NCBI GenBank assembly: GCA_002391065.1
Contig: DGRP01000017.1
Location: 22,983 to 32,282 of the forward strand
DNA from: Ruminococcus sp. UBA4385
GTDB taxonomy: Bacteria > Bacillota_A > Clostridia > Oscillospirales > Ruminococcaceae
Direction of reading: 5' to 3'
Length of the DNA stretch: 9,300 nucleotides
Shown: positions 1-6,110 of the stretch, in pieces
How the letters are laid out: each line of letters begins with the position of its first letter
How positions within the stretch are numbered: position 1 is the stretch's first letter
Made by a program: the position numbers and the translations under genes
The notes under the pieces: generated by a model
Database searches by the model: none
What the model was told of the DNA's origin: nothing
Seen by the model: the letters and a program-made list of their open reading frames with translations, nothing else

Positions 1-684
1 ATGGAGCTTTATCAGGCATATACTGATTATCATGGCATGATGGATTTGACAGAGAATATGTTCCGTCATGTAGCTCAGGAGGTCTGCGGAAAGACCTGTG
101 TGCCTTATGGTGAGTATGAGATAGACCTTGGAAAGCCATTTGAGAGAATGACAATGATCGAGGCTGTAAAGAAGTACTCGGGTGTTGACTTCAATGAAGT
201 CGCTGATACAGATTCTGCAAAGGCGCTTGCTAAGGAGCATCATATTGAATTTGAAGACAGACATACTAAGGGTGATATCCTTAACCTGTTCTTCGAGGAG
301 TTTGTAGAGGAGCATCTTATTCAGCCTACATTCATAATGGACCACCCTGTTGAGATTTCGCCTCTTACAAAGAGAAAGCCAGATGCACCTGATTATGTCG
401 AGCGTTTTGAGCTGTTTATCACAGGCCGAGAGATGTGTAATGCATACTCAGAACTTAATGACCCGATAGACCAGAGGGAGCGTTTCCTTGCACAGGAGGA
501 GCTTCTGAAGCAGGGCGACGAAGAGGCAAACCATCTTGATGAGGATTTCCTGAGAGCACTTGAAATAGGAATGCCTCCAACGGGTGGAATTGGCTACGGC
601 ATTGACAGACTTGTAATGCTGCTGACTAATTCTCCTGCTATAAGAGATGTATTGCTGTTCCCGACGATGAAGAGTATTGATTAA
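1..684 (+). CDS. lysS: Lysyl-tRNA synthetase, C-terminal part (class II)
   Basis: This enzyme charges tRNA-Lys with lysine in the cytoplasm, using ATP. The 227 visible residues cover the catalytic-domain C-terminal half. The first residues ([17 protein letters not shown]) match the conserved stretch just after class II motif 2. [13 protein letters not shown] (about 115-127) and [19 protein letters not shown] (137-155) are typical bacterial LysRS blocks. [10 protein letters not shown] (195-204) is class II motif 3 with its ATP-binding Arg203. The protein ends naturally at [10 protein letters not shown]. Bacterial LysRS is about 490-510 residues, so some 270-280 residues, including the anticodon-binding OB fold, lie upstream of the window. 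The Met at position 1 is therefore an internal residue and not the true start. No frameshift is seen. Identification is very secure. Confidence 0.97.
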   Translation: MELYQAYTDYHGMMDLTENMFRHVAQEVCGKTCVPYGEYEIDLGKPFERMTMIEAVKKYSGVDFNEVADTDSAKALAKEHHIEFEDRHTKGDILNLFFEEFVEEHLIQPTFIMDHPVEISPLTKRKPDAPDYVERFELFITGREMCNAYSELNDPIDQRERFLAQEELLKQGDEEANHLDEDFLRALEIGMPPTGGIGYGIDRLVMLLTNSPAIRDVLLFPTMKSID

Positions 685-720
685 AAAGTTGCGTAATATC
701 GCAGTTTAAGAGCTGTTTGA

Positions 721-756
721 TTTACCAAAAAAGTCATTTTACCAAGTTTTTACCAA
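721..756. repeat. Three TTTACCAA direct repeats next to integrase remnant
   Basis: The octamer TTTACCAA occurs at 721-728, 738-745 and 749-756. The first and last copies extend to the 12-mer TTTACCAAAAAA (721-732 and 749-760). They sit between the lysS 3' end and the stop of a tyrosine recombinase remnant. Tyrosine-recombinase elements of the Tn916 type carry short directly repeated integrase arm-binding sites near their ends, so these may be leftover arm sites or part of an attachment region. The repeats are seen directly; the role is inferred. Confidence 0.45.
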
Positions 757-794
757 AAAACATAGGGGCTGCTTACCCGTTAAGCAGTCCCTAT
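755..794. terminator. Hairpin terminator between convergent lysS and integrase remnant
   Basis: A 14-bp stem (762-775 with 781-794, one G-T wobble) closes a 5-base loop. On the minus strand it is followed by TTTTTT (755-760 read in reverse), which makes a good rho-independent terminator for the integrase remnant, whose stop lies at 800-802. On the plus strand only a poor T tract follows (ATTATTTAT), so it may end lysS transcription less efficiently. Confidence 0.75.
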
Positions 795-799
795 ATTAT

Positions 800-1126
800 T
801 TATCTCAACCTAAAAGTACCGTCAATGTTGTTGAAAGTACGGCGTTTCTTCTCTGCTTGCACTTCGTTGTAAATCTCCATTGTAGTACGAATGTCTGAAT
901 GTCCCATTATGTACATGATGACATCAATACTATCGGTATGCTCACAAAGTCTGGTACAGAAAGTGTGTCTCATTACATGACAACTGATTTTTTCTGGAAG
1001 CAACAACGCTTTTCTGTTCTCTTCTTTTGCCCTACGCAATTCTTCTTCGTTGTAACTGTCCCTTATGCGATACAAAGCGGAGTTAATGTTTCTACCGTTG
1101 ATAACATTACCAAACCTGCCTGACAA
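800..1126 (-). pseudogene. Truncated tyrosine recombinase/integrase (C-terminal catalytic part)
   Basis: This is the C-terminal end of a phage or Tn916-type tyrosine recombinase, which cuts and rejoins DNA through a tyrosine nucleophile. Numbering 108 residues from the TTG at 1126, HVMRHTF holds the HxxR pair (His50, Arg53), MGHSDIRTT holds the third-box His76, and MEIYNEV holds the nucleophile Tyr86. The N-terminal arm-binding and core-binding domains, the first catalytic Arg and the beta-hairpin Lys are missing from this frame. Upstream the same frame reads a few more codons (about YPSTPSGFVL) and hits TAA at 1178-1180. In another frame, roughly 1146-1240, the peptide VTGVKTENVLYMPI resembles the KT-x-IP hairpin of such integrases, which hints at a frameshift plus an internal deletion; I hold that loosely. 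Full-length relatives are about 350-400 residues. The TTG has no convincing ribosome binding site. I read it as debris of an element once inserted beside lysS. Confidence 0.8.
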
Positions 1127-1253
1127 AACAAACCCCGATGGGGTAGACGGATAGGCATATAAAGCACGTTTTCGGTCTTAACACCTGTTACTTCATCGTT
1201 GCCGCCGGGAAACCTTGCATCGCCTGCGGTGGAGGGGATAAATATCTGTCGGG

Positions 1254-1281
1254 TTGAAAAAAGTTCTGACTATGGTATAAT
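1254..1281 (+). promoter_or_regulatory. Extended -10 promoter upstream of a gene remnant
   Basis: TTGAAA (1254-1259), a 16-base spacer, then TATAAT (1276-1281) preceded by TGG, which gives the extended -10 form TGnTATAAT. This is a near-consensus vegetative sigma promoter. It lies about 40 bases before a ribosome binding site and ATG at 1324, and about 240 bases before the adenylation gene, so it could also feed the operon through a long leader. Confidence 0.6.
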
Positions 1282-1323
1282 TGAAAAGAAGATTCGATAT
1301 AAAATCCTATAAGGAATTTTATT

Positions 1324-1392
1324 ATGGAAATAGAATACAGATGATTGACCGACAATAAGCATTATTCCGAAAAATTGTTGATTAAAACGTAA
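1324..1392 (+). pseudogene. Gene-start remnant interrupted by TGA
   Basis: An AAGGA site (1311-1315) stands 8 bases before ATG at 1324. The frame reads MEIEYR, then TGA (1342-1344), then continues as LTDNKHYSEKLLIKT to TAA at 1390-1392. With a strong promoter just upstream, this looks like the 5' end of a former gene whose body is lost, the TGA perhaps replacing TGG or CGA. It could instead be a six-codon leader peptide. No family can be named from so little. Confidence 0.4.
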
Positions 1393-1475
1393 AATAATCA
1401 ATTCCTAATCATTTACAATTTTATATATAAATGCTTTGGATTTATTGTTGATTATTGATATTGACGAAAATCAAC
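1378..1475. promoter_or_regulatory. Paired TTGATT/AATCAA dyads, possible operator
   Basis: Two inverted repeats share the same half-sites: TTGATT 1378-1383 with AATCAA 1396-1401, and GTTGATT 1447-1453 with AATCAAC 1469-1475. The second brackets the -35 box at 1461-1466, where a bound regulator could block RNA polymerase. Left half-sites lie in the 11-mer ATTGTTGATTA, repeated exactly 70 bases apart. The repeats are seen; operator function is inferred, and AT-rich DNA makes chance dyads fairly easy. Confidence 0.4.
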
Positions 1476-1489
1476 GTCTATGATAGAAT
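1461..1489 (+). promoter_or_regulatory. Promoter for the dlt-like operon
   Basis: TTGACG (1461-1466), a 17-base spacer, and TAGAAT (1484-1489) are close to consensus for the main sigma factor. Transcription would begin near 1496, only about 26 to 50 bases before the candidate TTG starts of the adenylation gene. It is the nearest promoter to the five-gene operon, and no other good one is seen inside it. Confidence 0.65.
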
Positions 1490-1511
1490 ATATGTGGCTA
1501 GGTATGCAATT

Positions 1512-1541
1512 ATGATTTTTATTGAATTACTACGGATGTGA
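1512..1541 (+). other. Possible nine-codon upstream ORF overlapping the adenylation gene start
   Basis: ATG at 1512 opens the frame MIFIELLRM and ends with TGA at 1539-1541, four bases before the TTG at 1546. An AGG (1500-1502) lies about 9 bases ahead. If translated, it could couple initiation of the adenylation gene, which otherwise has a weak start. A nine-codon ORF can easily arise by chance. Confidence 0.25.
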
Positions 1542-3048
1542 TTTTTTGGAAATAAATGTTCTTAGAAGGCTTGAAAATACAGCATCCAGGCTGCCTGATA
1601 AGGCTGCTTTTTCTGATACTGAGTCAAGTCTTACTTTTTGCGAAGTTCTTGATAAAGCAAAACGTGTCGGAAGTGCTCTTTGCGGTAAGGTAAATGCCCG
1701 TCAGCCTGTAGCTGTAATGTCAGGCAGGAATGTTTTTACCCCTGTTATTTTTTTAGGAATTGTTTATGCAGGCTGTTTTTATGCACCTATGGATGCTTCA
1801 CAGCCTGAACCCAGACTCAGAGATATTTTGTCGGTTCTTCAGCCTAAACTGATGATAGCTGACCGTGAGAATATAGAACGTGCAAGGTCGCTTGGATTTG
1901 AGGGTGAGATACTTTGCGCTGAGGAACTTTTTGAAGCTGAGATAAATGAAAGCTTTCTTAGTCAGACTGCGAGGAATTCCTGTGCTGATGATCCTCTTTA
2001 CGTTATTTTTACTTCGGGTTCAACAGGGAAGCCCAAGGGCGTTATAACCTCAATGCAGTCTCTGATGTTCTATATAGATTCATATACCGAAGTAATGGGC
2101 ATAGATGAGAGTGATGTACTTGGAAATCAGTCACCTCTTGATTATATCGCAGCGATAAGAGATATTTATCTTCCGATATTTACAGGCGCATCAATGTTTA
2201 TTATCCCGAAGCAGTATTTTGTAATGCCGGCTCAGCTTTTTTCTGCATTGAATGAGTATAAGATAACATCTGTTGGCTGGAGCGTATCTGTTTTTACAAT
2301 AGCCGCTAAGGTTGGTGCTTTTGACGGGGAGCTTCCACGATATTTGAAAAAAGTGTGCTTTTCAGGCTCAGTTATGCCATGCAGTGTTTTGAGGATCTGG
2401 CAGGAAAAGCTTCCCGATACAAAGTTTGTTAATCAGTACGGACCGACTGAATGTACAGCCTCCTGCACATACTATGAGGTAGAAAAGATGGTTGAAGACA
2501 GCGATGTTCTTCCTATAGGTGTTCCGTACAGAAATTACAGGGTGTTCCTTTTAAACGATGACAATACGAAAACTCCCGTAGGTGAACAGGGTGAGATCTG
2601 TGTTTCAGGTCCTATCCTTGCACTGGGATATTATAATAACAGAGAGCTTACCGAAAAGTCGTTTATTCAAAATCCGCTGAACAAGGCTTACAATGAGCTG
2701 ATATATAAAACAGGAGATTACGGTATCCTCAGAGAAGACGGAATTCTTGAATTCTGCGGCCGTAAGGACAGACAGATAAAGCATCTTGGGCACAGAGTTG
2801 AGCTTTCAGAGATCGAGGCTTGTGCACTCAGACTTGAGAGCATTACCGAAGCCTGTGCAATGTATCTGAAAGAGAAGGAGCTTATTTATCTGTTCTATAC
2901 AGGTACAGCATCAAGCAAGGAAGCCGCTGTTCATTTCAGAGCGATACTTCCAGGTTTTATGGTTCCGAGAAAGCTTATCAGGCTTGACGAGATGCCTAAG
3001 CTTTCAAACGGAAAAATTGATATGCAAACACTAAAGTCAATGATGTAA
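1522..3048 (+). CDS. DltA-like amino-acid adenylating enzyme, non-canonical specificity
   Basis: This ANL-superfamily enzyme should activate an amino acid with ATP and load it on the carrier protein encoded next. All core motifs are present (numbered from 1522): A3 IFTSGSTGKPKG 162-173, A5 NQYGPTE 304-310, A7 YKTGD 395-399, A8 GRKDRQIKHLGHR 413-425, and A10 NGKID with catalytic Lys498. At 508 residues the length fits DltA. NQSPLDYIAAIRDIY (202-216) aligns without gaps with the DltA stretch carrying the Asp that holds the substrate amino group; here that position is Ile209. FSGSVMP puts Ser281 where DltA has its D-alanine-selecting Cys. I therefore doubt D-alanine as substrate. Two TTG starts are possible: 1522, the longest frame and the numbering used here, and 1546, giving MEINVLRRLE, which fits the family start better. 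Neither has a strong ribosome binding site. First gene of the operon, 15 bp before the carrier gene. Cytosolic. Confidence 0.85.
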   Translation: MNYYGCDFLEINVLRRLENTASRLPDKAAFSDTESSLTFCEVLDKAKRVGSALCGKVNARQPVAVMSGRNVFTPVIFLGIVYAGCFYAPMDASQPEPRLRDILSVLQPKLMIADRENIERARSLGFEGEILCAEELFEAEINESFLSQTARNSCADDPLYVIFTSGSTGKPKGVITSMQSLMFYIDSYTEVMGIDESDVLGNQSPLDYIAAIRDIYLPIFTGASMFIIPKQYFVMPAQLFSALNEYKITSVGWSVSVFTIAAKVGAFDGELPRYLKKVCFSGSVMPCSVLRIWQEKLPDTKFVNQYGPTECTASCTYYEVEKMVEDSDVLPIGVPYRNYRVFLLNDDNTKTPVGEQGEICVSGPILALGYYNNRELTEKSFIQNPLNKAYNELIYKTGDYGILREDGILEFCGRKDRQIKHLGHRVELSEIEACALRLESITEACAMYLKEKELIYLFYTGTASSKEAAVHFRAILPGFMVPRKLIRLDEMPKLSNGKIDMQTLKSMM

Positions 3049-3063
3049 TAAAGGAGAATAATT

Positions 3064-3297
3064 ATGTTAGAGCAGTTAATGGAAATACTCGAAGAACTCA
3101 GACCTGATGTTGATTTTGAGAATGAAAAACAGCTTATCACAGACGGTATACTCGATTCATTTGATATTGTATCACTCGTAGGTGAGCTTAACGATGCTTT
3201 TGATATAGAAATTCAGGTAGGCAACCTTGTTCCTGACAATTTTAACAGCACTGAGGGCATGATCGCACTTATAGAGAAGCTTCAGGACGAGGACTAA
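3064..3297 (+). CDS. Stand-alone acyl/peptidyl carrier protein (DltC-like)
   Basis: This 77-residue acidic protein is a carrier that holds the activated aminoacyl group as a thioester on a phosphopantetheine arm. The attachment site is Ser32 in DGILDSFDIVSL, the usual D-S-(L/F) motif at the start of helix 2. Size and acidity match DltC (about 78 residues). An AAGGAG site (3051-3056) stands 7 bases before the ATG. It lies between the adenylating enzyme and the decarboxylase, so it most likely presents the substrate to both and then to the MBOAT protein. A phosphopantetheinyl transferase must come from elsewhere. Generic fatty-acid ACP is unlikely because the motif is DSFDIV and not the DSLD of AcpP, and because of the neighbours. 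Confidence 0.9.
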   Translation: MLEQLMEILEELRPDVDFENEKQLITDGILDSFDIVSLVGELNDAFDIEIQVGNLVPDNFNSTEGMIALIEKLQDED

Positions 3298-3315
3298 GCT
3301 TTACAAGGAGACAAT

Positions 3316-4500
3316 ATGAACGATAAGATATTGAAAGAGGCTGTCGGCCGATTTGGTACGCCCTGCTATGTTTTTGATACAGATAAATTTGCAGACCGTG
3401 CTGAAAAAGTCAGAGCAGCATTTGGTGACAGCGTGGGGCTTTGCTATTCTATTAAAGCAAATCCCTTTTTGCTTGCAGCTTTGCCTGATGTGTTTTCATA
3501 TATTGAGGTATGCTCGCCGGGTGAGCTCAGTATTTGCGAGAATGTTGGTGCTCCGCTTGATAAGATCATTTTCTCAGGCGTGAATAAGACAGCCGAGGAT
3601 ATTGAAAGAGCATATAATGATGGTGTAAGCATTTTTACAGCTGAAAGTTTACTGCATCTTGAGCTTATAAATAAGTGTGCAGAAAGCTTTGGCGGCAAGG
3701 CCGGAGTTATTTTAAGACTTGCTCATGGAAGCCAGTTCGGTATTGACCGGGATGAGCTTTGCAGTCTTATAGAGAAAAGAAATGACTATCAGTCTGTTGA
3801 GATAATCGGTCTTCACTATTTCACAGGAACTGCCAAAAATAAAGCTAAAACAATTGCGAAAGAACTTGCTCTTCTTGATGAGCTTTGTGAAGAGCTGAAA
3901 GAGAAGTACAGCTATGTTCCTGAGCATATTGAGTACGGCACAGGTCTTGCAGTAGAGTATTATAAAGATCAGACCGAAGAAACTGACCTTGCTCTTCTTG
4001 CCGAGGCATCAGAGCTTGTTCGTAATTTTGCCGAGAAATACCCTCTGACTGTCGAAATGGGTCGCTTTTTTGCTGCTGAGTGCGGTTATTATCTTAGTAA
4101 GGCTATGGACATAAAAACTAACAGCGAAATTAATTATGTTATCTGTGACGGCGGTATTAATCAGCTTAATTATTATGGACAGAACATGGCAATGAAAGTC
4201 CCTCCGATAAAGGTGCTTGATAAGAACGGCGAAACAGATGATTACTGCCTCTGCGGAAGCCTTTGTACCACTGCCGATGTTCTTGTCAGAAAGGTGAGCC
4301 TGCCGAAGCTTGATATCGGCGATGTCATCTGCTTTGCAAAGTGCGGTGCATACTCAGTCTCTGAGGGTATAGCTGCATTTTTGTCAAGGGCTGTTCCGAA
4401 TGTTGCAGGCTATAGCGAGAAAAACGGATTGACACTGTGGCGTTCTCTTACTGAGACACATTTTCTTAACACTCCGCAAAACGGAGGTAATATTAAGTGA
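3316..4500 (+). CDS. PLP-dependent fold-type III decarboxylase (LysA/BtrK-like)
   Basis: A 394-residue member of the Orn/DAP/Arg decarboxylase family, which removes an alpha-carboxylate using PLP. Visible parts in order: YSIKANP with the Schiff-base Lys47; SQFGID (139-144); the phosphate-loop region EYGTGLAVEY (206-215); EMGR (247-250) in place of the usual EPGR; CGSLCTTADV with the second-subunit Cys317 and Asp321; and CGAYSVS with Tyr346. The usual H-x-H-x-G-S block is HYFTGT (167-172), so the His that normally stacks on the PLP ring is Phe169. It starts 18 bp after the carrier gene with AAGGAG (3305-3310), and its stop overlaps the MBOAT start by 4 bases. A decarboxylase beside a carrier and an adenylating enzyme recalls BtrK, which decarboxylates glutamyl-carrier protein to a GABA thioester. 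A free amino acid such as diaminopimelate, lysine or ornithine is the alternative substrate; housekeeping lysA is unlikely given the context. Confidence 0.82.
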   Translation: MNDKILKEAVGRFGTPCYVFDTDKFADRAEKVRAAFGDSVGLCYSIKANPFLLAALPDVFSYIEVCSPGELSICENVGAPLDKIIFSGVNKTAEDIERAYNDGVSIFTAESLLHLELINKCAESFGGKAGVILRLAHGSQFGIDRDELCSLIEKRNDYQSVEIIGLHYFTGTAKNKAKTIAKELALLDELCEELKEKYSYVPEHIEYGTGLAVEYYKDQTEETDLALLAEASELVRNFAEKYPLTVEMGRFFAAECGYYLSKAMDIKTNSEINYVICDGGINQLNYYGQNMAMKVPPIKVLDKNGETDDYCLCGSLCTTADVLVRKVSLPKLDIGDVICFAKCGAYSVSEGIAAFLSRAVPNVAGYSEKNGLTLWRSLTETHFLNTPQNGGNIK

Positions 4501-6095
4501 CATATACATCATTAGCCTATCTCCTGTTTGTAGCAGGCTGTCTGCTCGTATACGGAGTATGTCCAAAGAAGTTTCGCTGGTGTGTGCTTCTGGCAGCCAG
4601 CATAGGATTCTATGCTATCGTTTGTCTGAAGTACATCAGCTTTATTATTCTTACTGCCTTATCCACCTGGGGCGGCGGTGTCTGGCTTTCAAAATATATT
4701 TCAAAGTCAGATGATTTTATTAAGTCTCAGAAGGGTAAATGGAGCAAAGATGAAAAAAATGCCTATAAGGATAAGGTTACTAGAAATAAGAAGCTGATTG
4801 TAACTGCAATACTGCTTCTTAATTTCGGCATACTTGCGTTTCTTAAATACTATAATTTCTTTGCTGAATCCCTTAATGGCATACTAAAGCATTTTGGCGG
4901 AACACTTCCGAAGCTTGGCTTGTTCCTGCCCTTGGGTATTTCGTTCTATACCTTCCAGTCGATGGGCTATATCATCGACATTTACCGTAAAAAGGTCAAT
5001 GCGGAAAAAAATCCGCTTAAGCTTCTGCTTTTTGTTTCGTTCTTTCCGCAGATCGTGCAAGGACCTATCAGCTTCTATAATGATCTTGCAGGTCAGCTTT
5101 ATGAGGGTAAGAGCCTTCGCTTTGAAAATATCAAACAGGGAGTTTTGCTGATTACATGGGGCTTTTTCAAAAAGCTTGTAATTGCTGACCGTCTTGTAGC
5201 TGCCGTTAATGTTGTTGCACCGAATTATAAGACTTATTCCGGTACAGTAGTTTGCCTGACAGCTCTTATCTATGCGCTGCAGCTTTATACCGACTTTTCG
5301 GGCGGTATTGATATTTCCAGAGGAGTAGCTCAGCTATTTGGCATTAATATGGCTGAAAACTTTAAGCGACCGTACTTTTCCAGAGATATATCCGAGTACT
5401 GGCGTCGCTGGCATATTACCTTGGGTGCATGGCTGAAGGAATACCTTTTCTATCCGATAGCAATGTCAAAGCTTTTCCAGAAGTTTTCAAAGAGCCTTAA
5501 AAAGCATCTTGGTATGAAGGCCGCAAAGGTAGTGCCTGTCAGTATCGCATCGCTGATAACCTTTATTGTTATCGGAGTATGGCACGGAGCTAACTGGAAA
5601 TATGTCGCATTCGGTGTCTGGAACGGCGGTATCATTATGATATCCACCTTGCTTGCAGATACGTTCAAAAATACGAAGAGCAAGCTGAAGATTAAAGATA
5701 CAAACAAGGTCTTTATTATATTTCAGATGGTAAGAACTTTCCTGATCGTTCTTGTCGGCTACTATTTTGACATAGCTAATGATTTCAGCTCCGCTATTAA
5801 AATGATGTGGGTTTCAATAACTGATTTCCATTTCTGGGAGCTGCGTTCAACTCAGCTTTTCAAAGCACTGACAATTGATAAGAGAAACTTTATGCTCATT
5901 GGTCTTGCAACAGCAGTATTGTTTGTAGTTTCTGTATTGCAGGAGCGTTCATCTCAGACACTCAGAGAAAGAATTTGCAAAAAAGGATATCTTATTGAGT
6001 CCGGAATATTTATTCTTCTGTTTTTCTCAATAGTTGTATTTGGAGTATACGGACCGGGAACAAGTCCCGCAGATTTCTATTATATGCAGTTTTAA
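4497..6095 (+). CDS. MBOAT-family membrane O-acyltransferase (DltB/AlgI-like)
   Basis: A polytopic membrane protein that moves an acyl group from a cytosolic donor to an acceptor outside the membrane. Diagnostic blocks are LPLGISFYTFQSMGYI (144-159), FFPQIVQGPI (182-191), DISEYWRRWHITLGAWLKEY (297-316), and VIGVWHGANW (358-367) with the invariant catalytic His363. The C-terminal end FYYMQF matches the family ending F-x-Y-x-Q-F. There are about ten or more hydrophobic segments. At 532 residues it is longer than DltB (about 400) and nearer AlgI/PatA in size. GTG start at 4497 inside the GTGA overlap with the previous stop, with GGAGGT at 4483-4488. In the operon it should accept the acyl group from the carrier protein and pass it on with the SGNH protein. 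Its acceptor polymer (teichoic acid, lipoteichoic acid or polysaccharide) cannot be told from sequence. Confidence 0.93.
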   Translation: MTYTSLAYLLFVAGCLLVYGVCPKKFRWCVLLAASIGFYAIVCLKYISFIILTALSTWGGGVWLSKYISKSDDFIKSQKGKWSKDEKNAYKDKVTRNKKLIVTAILLLNFGILAFLKYYNFFAESLNGILKHFGGTLPKLGLFLPLGISFYTFQSMGYIIDIYRKKVNAEKNPLKLLLFVSFFPQIVQGPISFYNDLAGQLYEGKSLRFENIKQGVLLITWGFFKKLVIADRLVAAVNVVAPNYKTYSGTVVCLTALIYALQLYTDFSGGIDISRGVAQLFGINMAENFKRPYFSRDISEYWRRWHITLGAWLKEYLFYPIAMSKLFQKFSKSLKKHLGMKAAKVVPVSIASLITFIVIGVWHGANWKYVAFGVWNGGIIMISTLLADTFKNTKSKLKIKDTNKVFIIFQMVRTFLIVLVGYYFDIANDFSSAIKMMWVSITDFHFWELRSTQLFKALTIDKRNFMLIGLATAVLFVVSVLQERSSQTLRERICKKGYLIESGIFILLFFSIVVFGVYGPGTSPADFYYMQF

Positions 6096-6110
6096 AGGAG
6101 ACGACCACTG

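Larger units (their letters stand above)
1127..1521. other. 395-bp gene-free region with two promoters and dyads
   Basis: There is no intact protein gene here. The first part (to about 1253) is more GC-rich than what follows and may be decayed integrase sequence. A strong promoter at 1254-1281 leads to a gene start that stops after six codons. The AT-rich stretch 1370-1480 holds the 11-mer ATTGTTGATTA twice (1374-1384, 1444-1454) and two TTGATT/AATCAA dyads. A second promoter at 1461-1489 fits the downstream operon. No tRNA or recognisable riboswitch was seen. Confidence 0.6.

Noticed and set aside
686..707. 8-bp hairpin right after the lysS stop
   Set aside because: It needs two G-T wobbles and lacks a following T tract, so it is not a convincing terminator; the hairpin at 762-794 is much better.
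899..1123. 74-codon plus-strand open frame over the integrase remnant
   Set aside because: It is the antisense of a clear recombinase catalytic domain and has no ribosome binding site or recognisable motif.
1522..3048. Canonical dltA assignment
   Set aside because: Overall fold and length match, but the amino-binding Asp and selectivity Cys positions read Ile and Ser, so I withheld the symbol.
3316..4500. Housekeeping diaminopimelate decarboxylase lysA
   Set aside because: It is translationally embedded between a carrier protein and an MBOAT gene and departs from LysA at HYFTGT and EMGR, so a dedicated role is more likely, although free diaminopimelate or lysine cannot be fully excluded.
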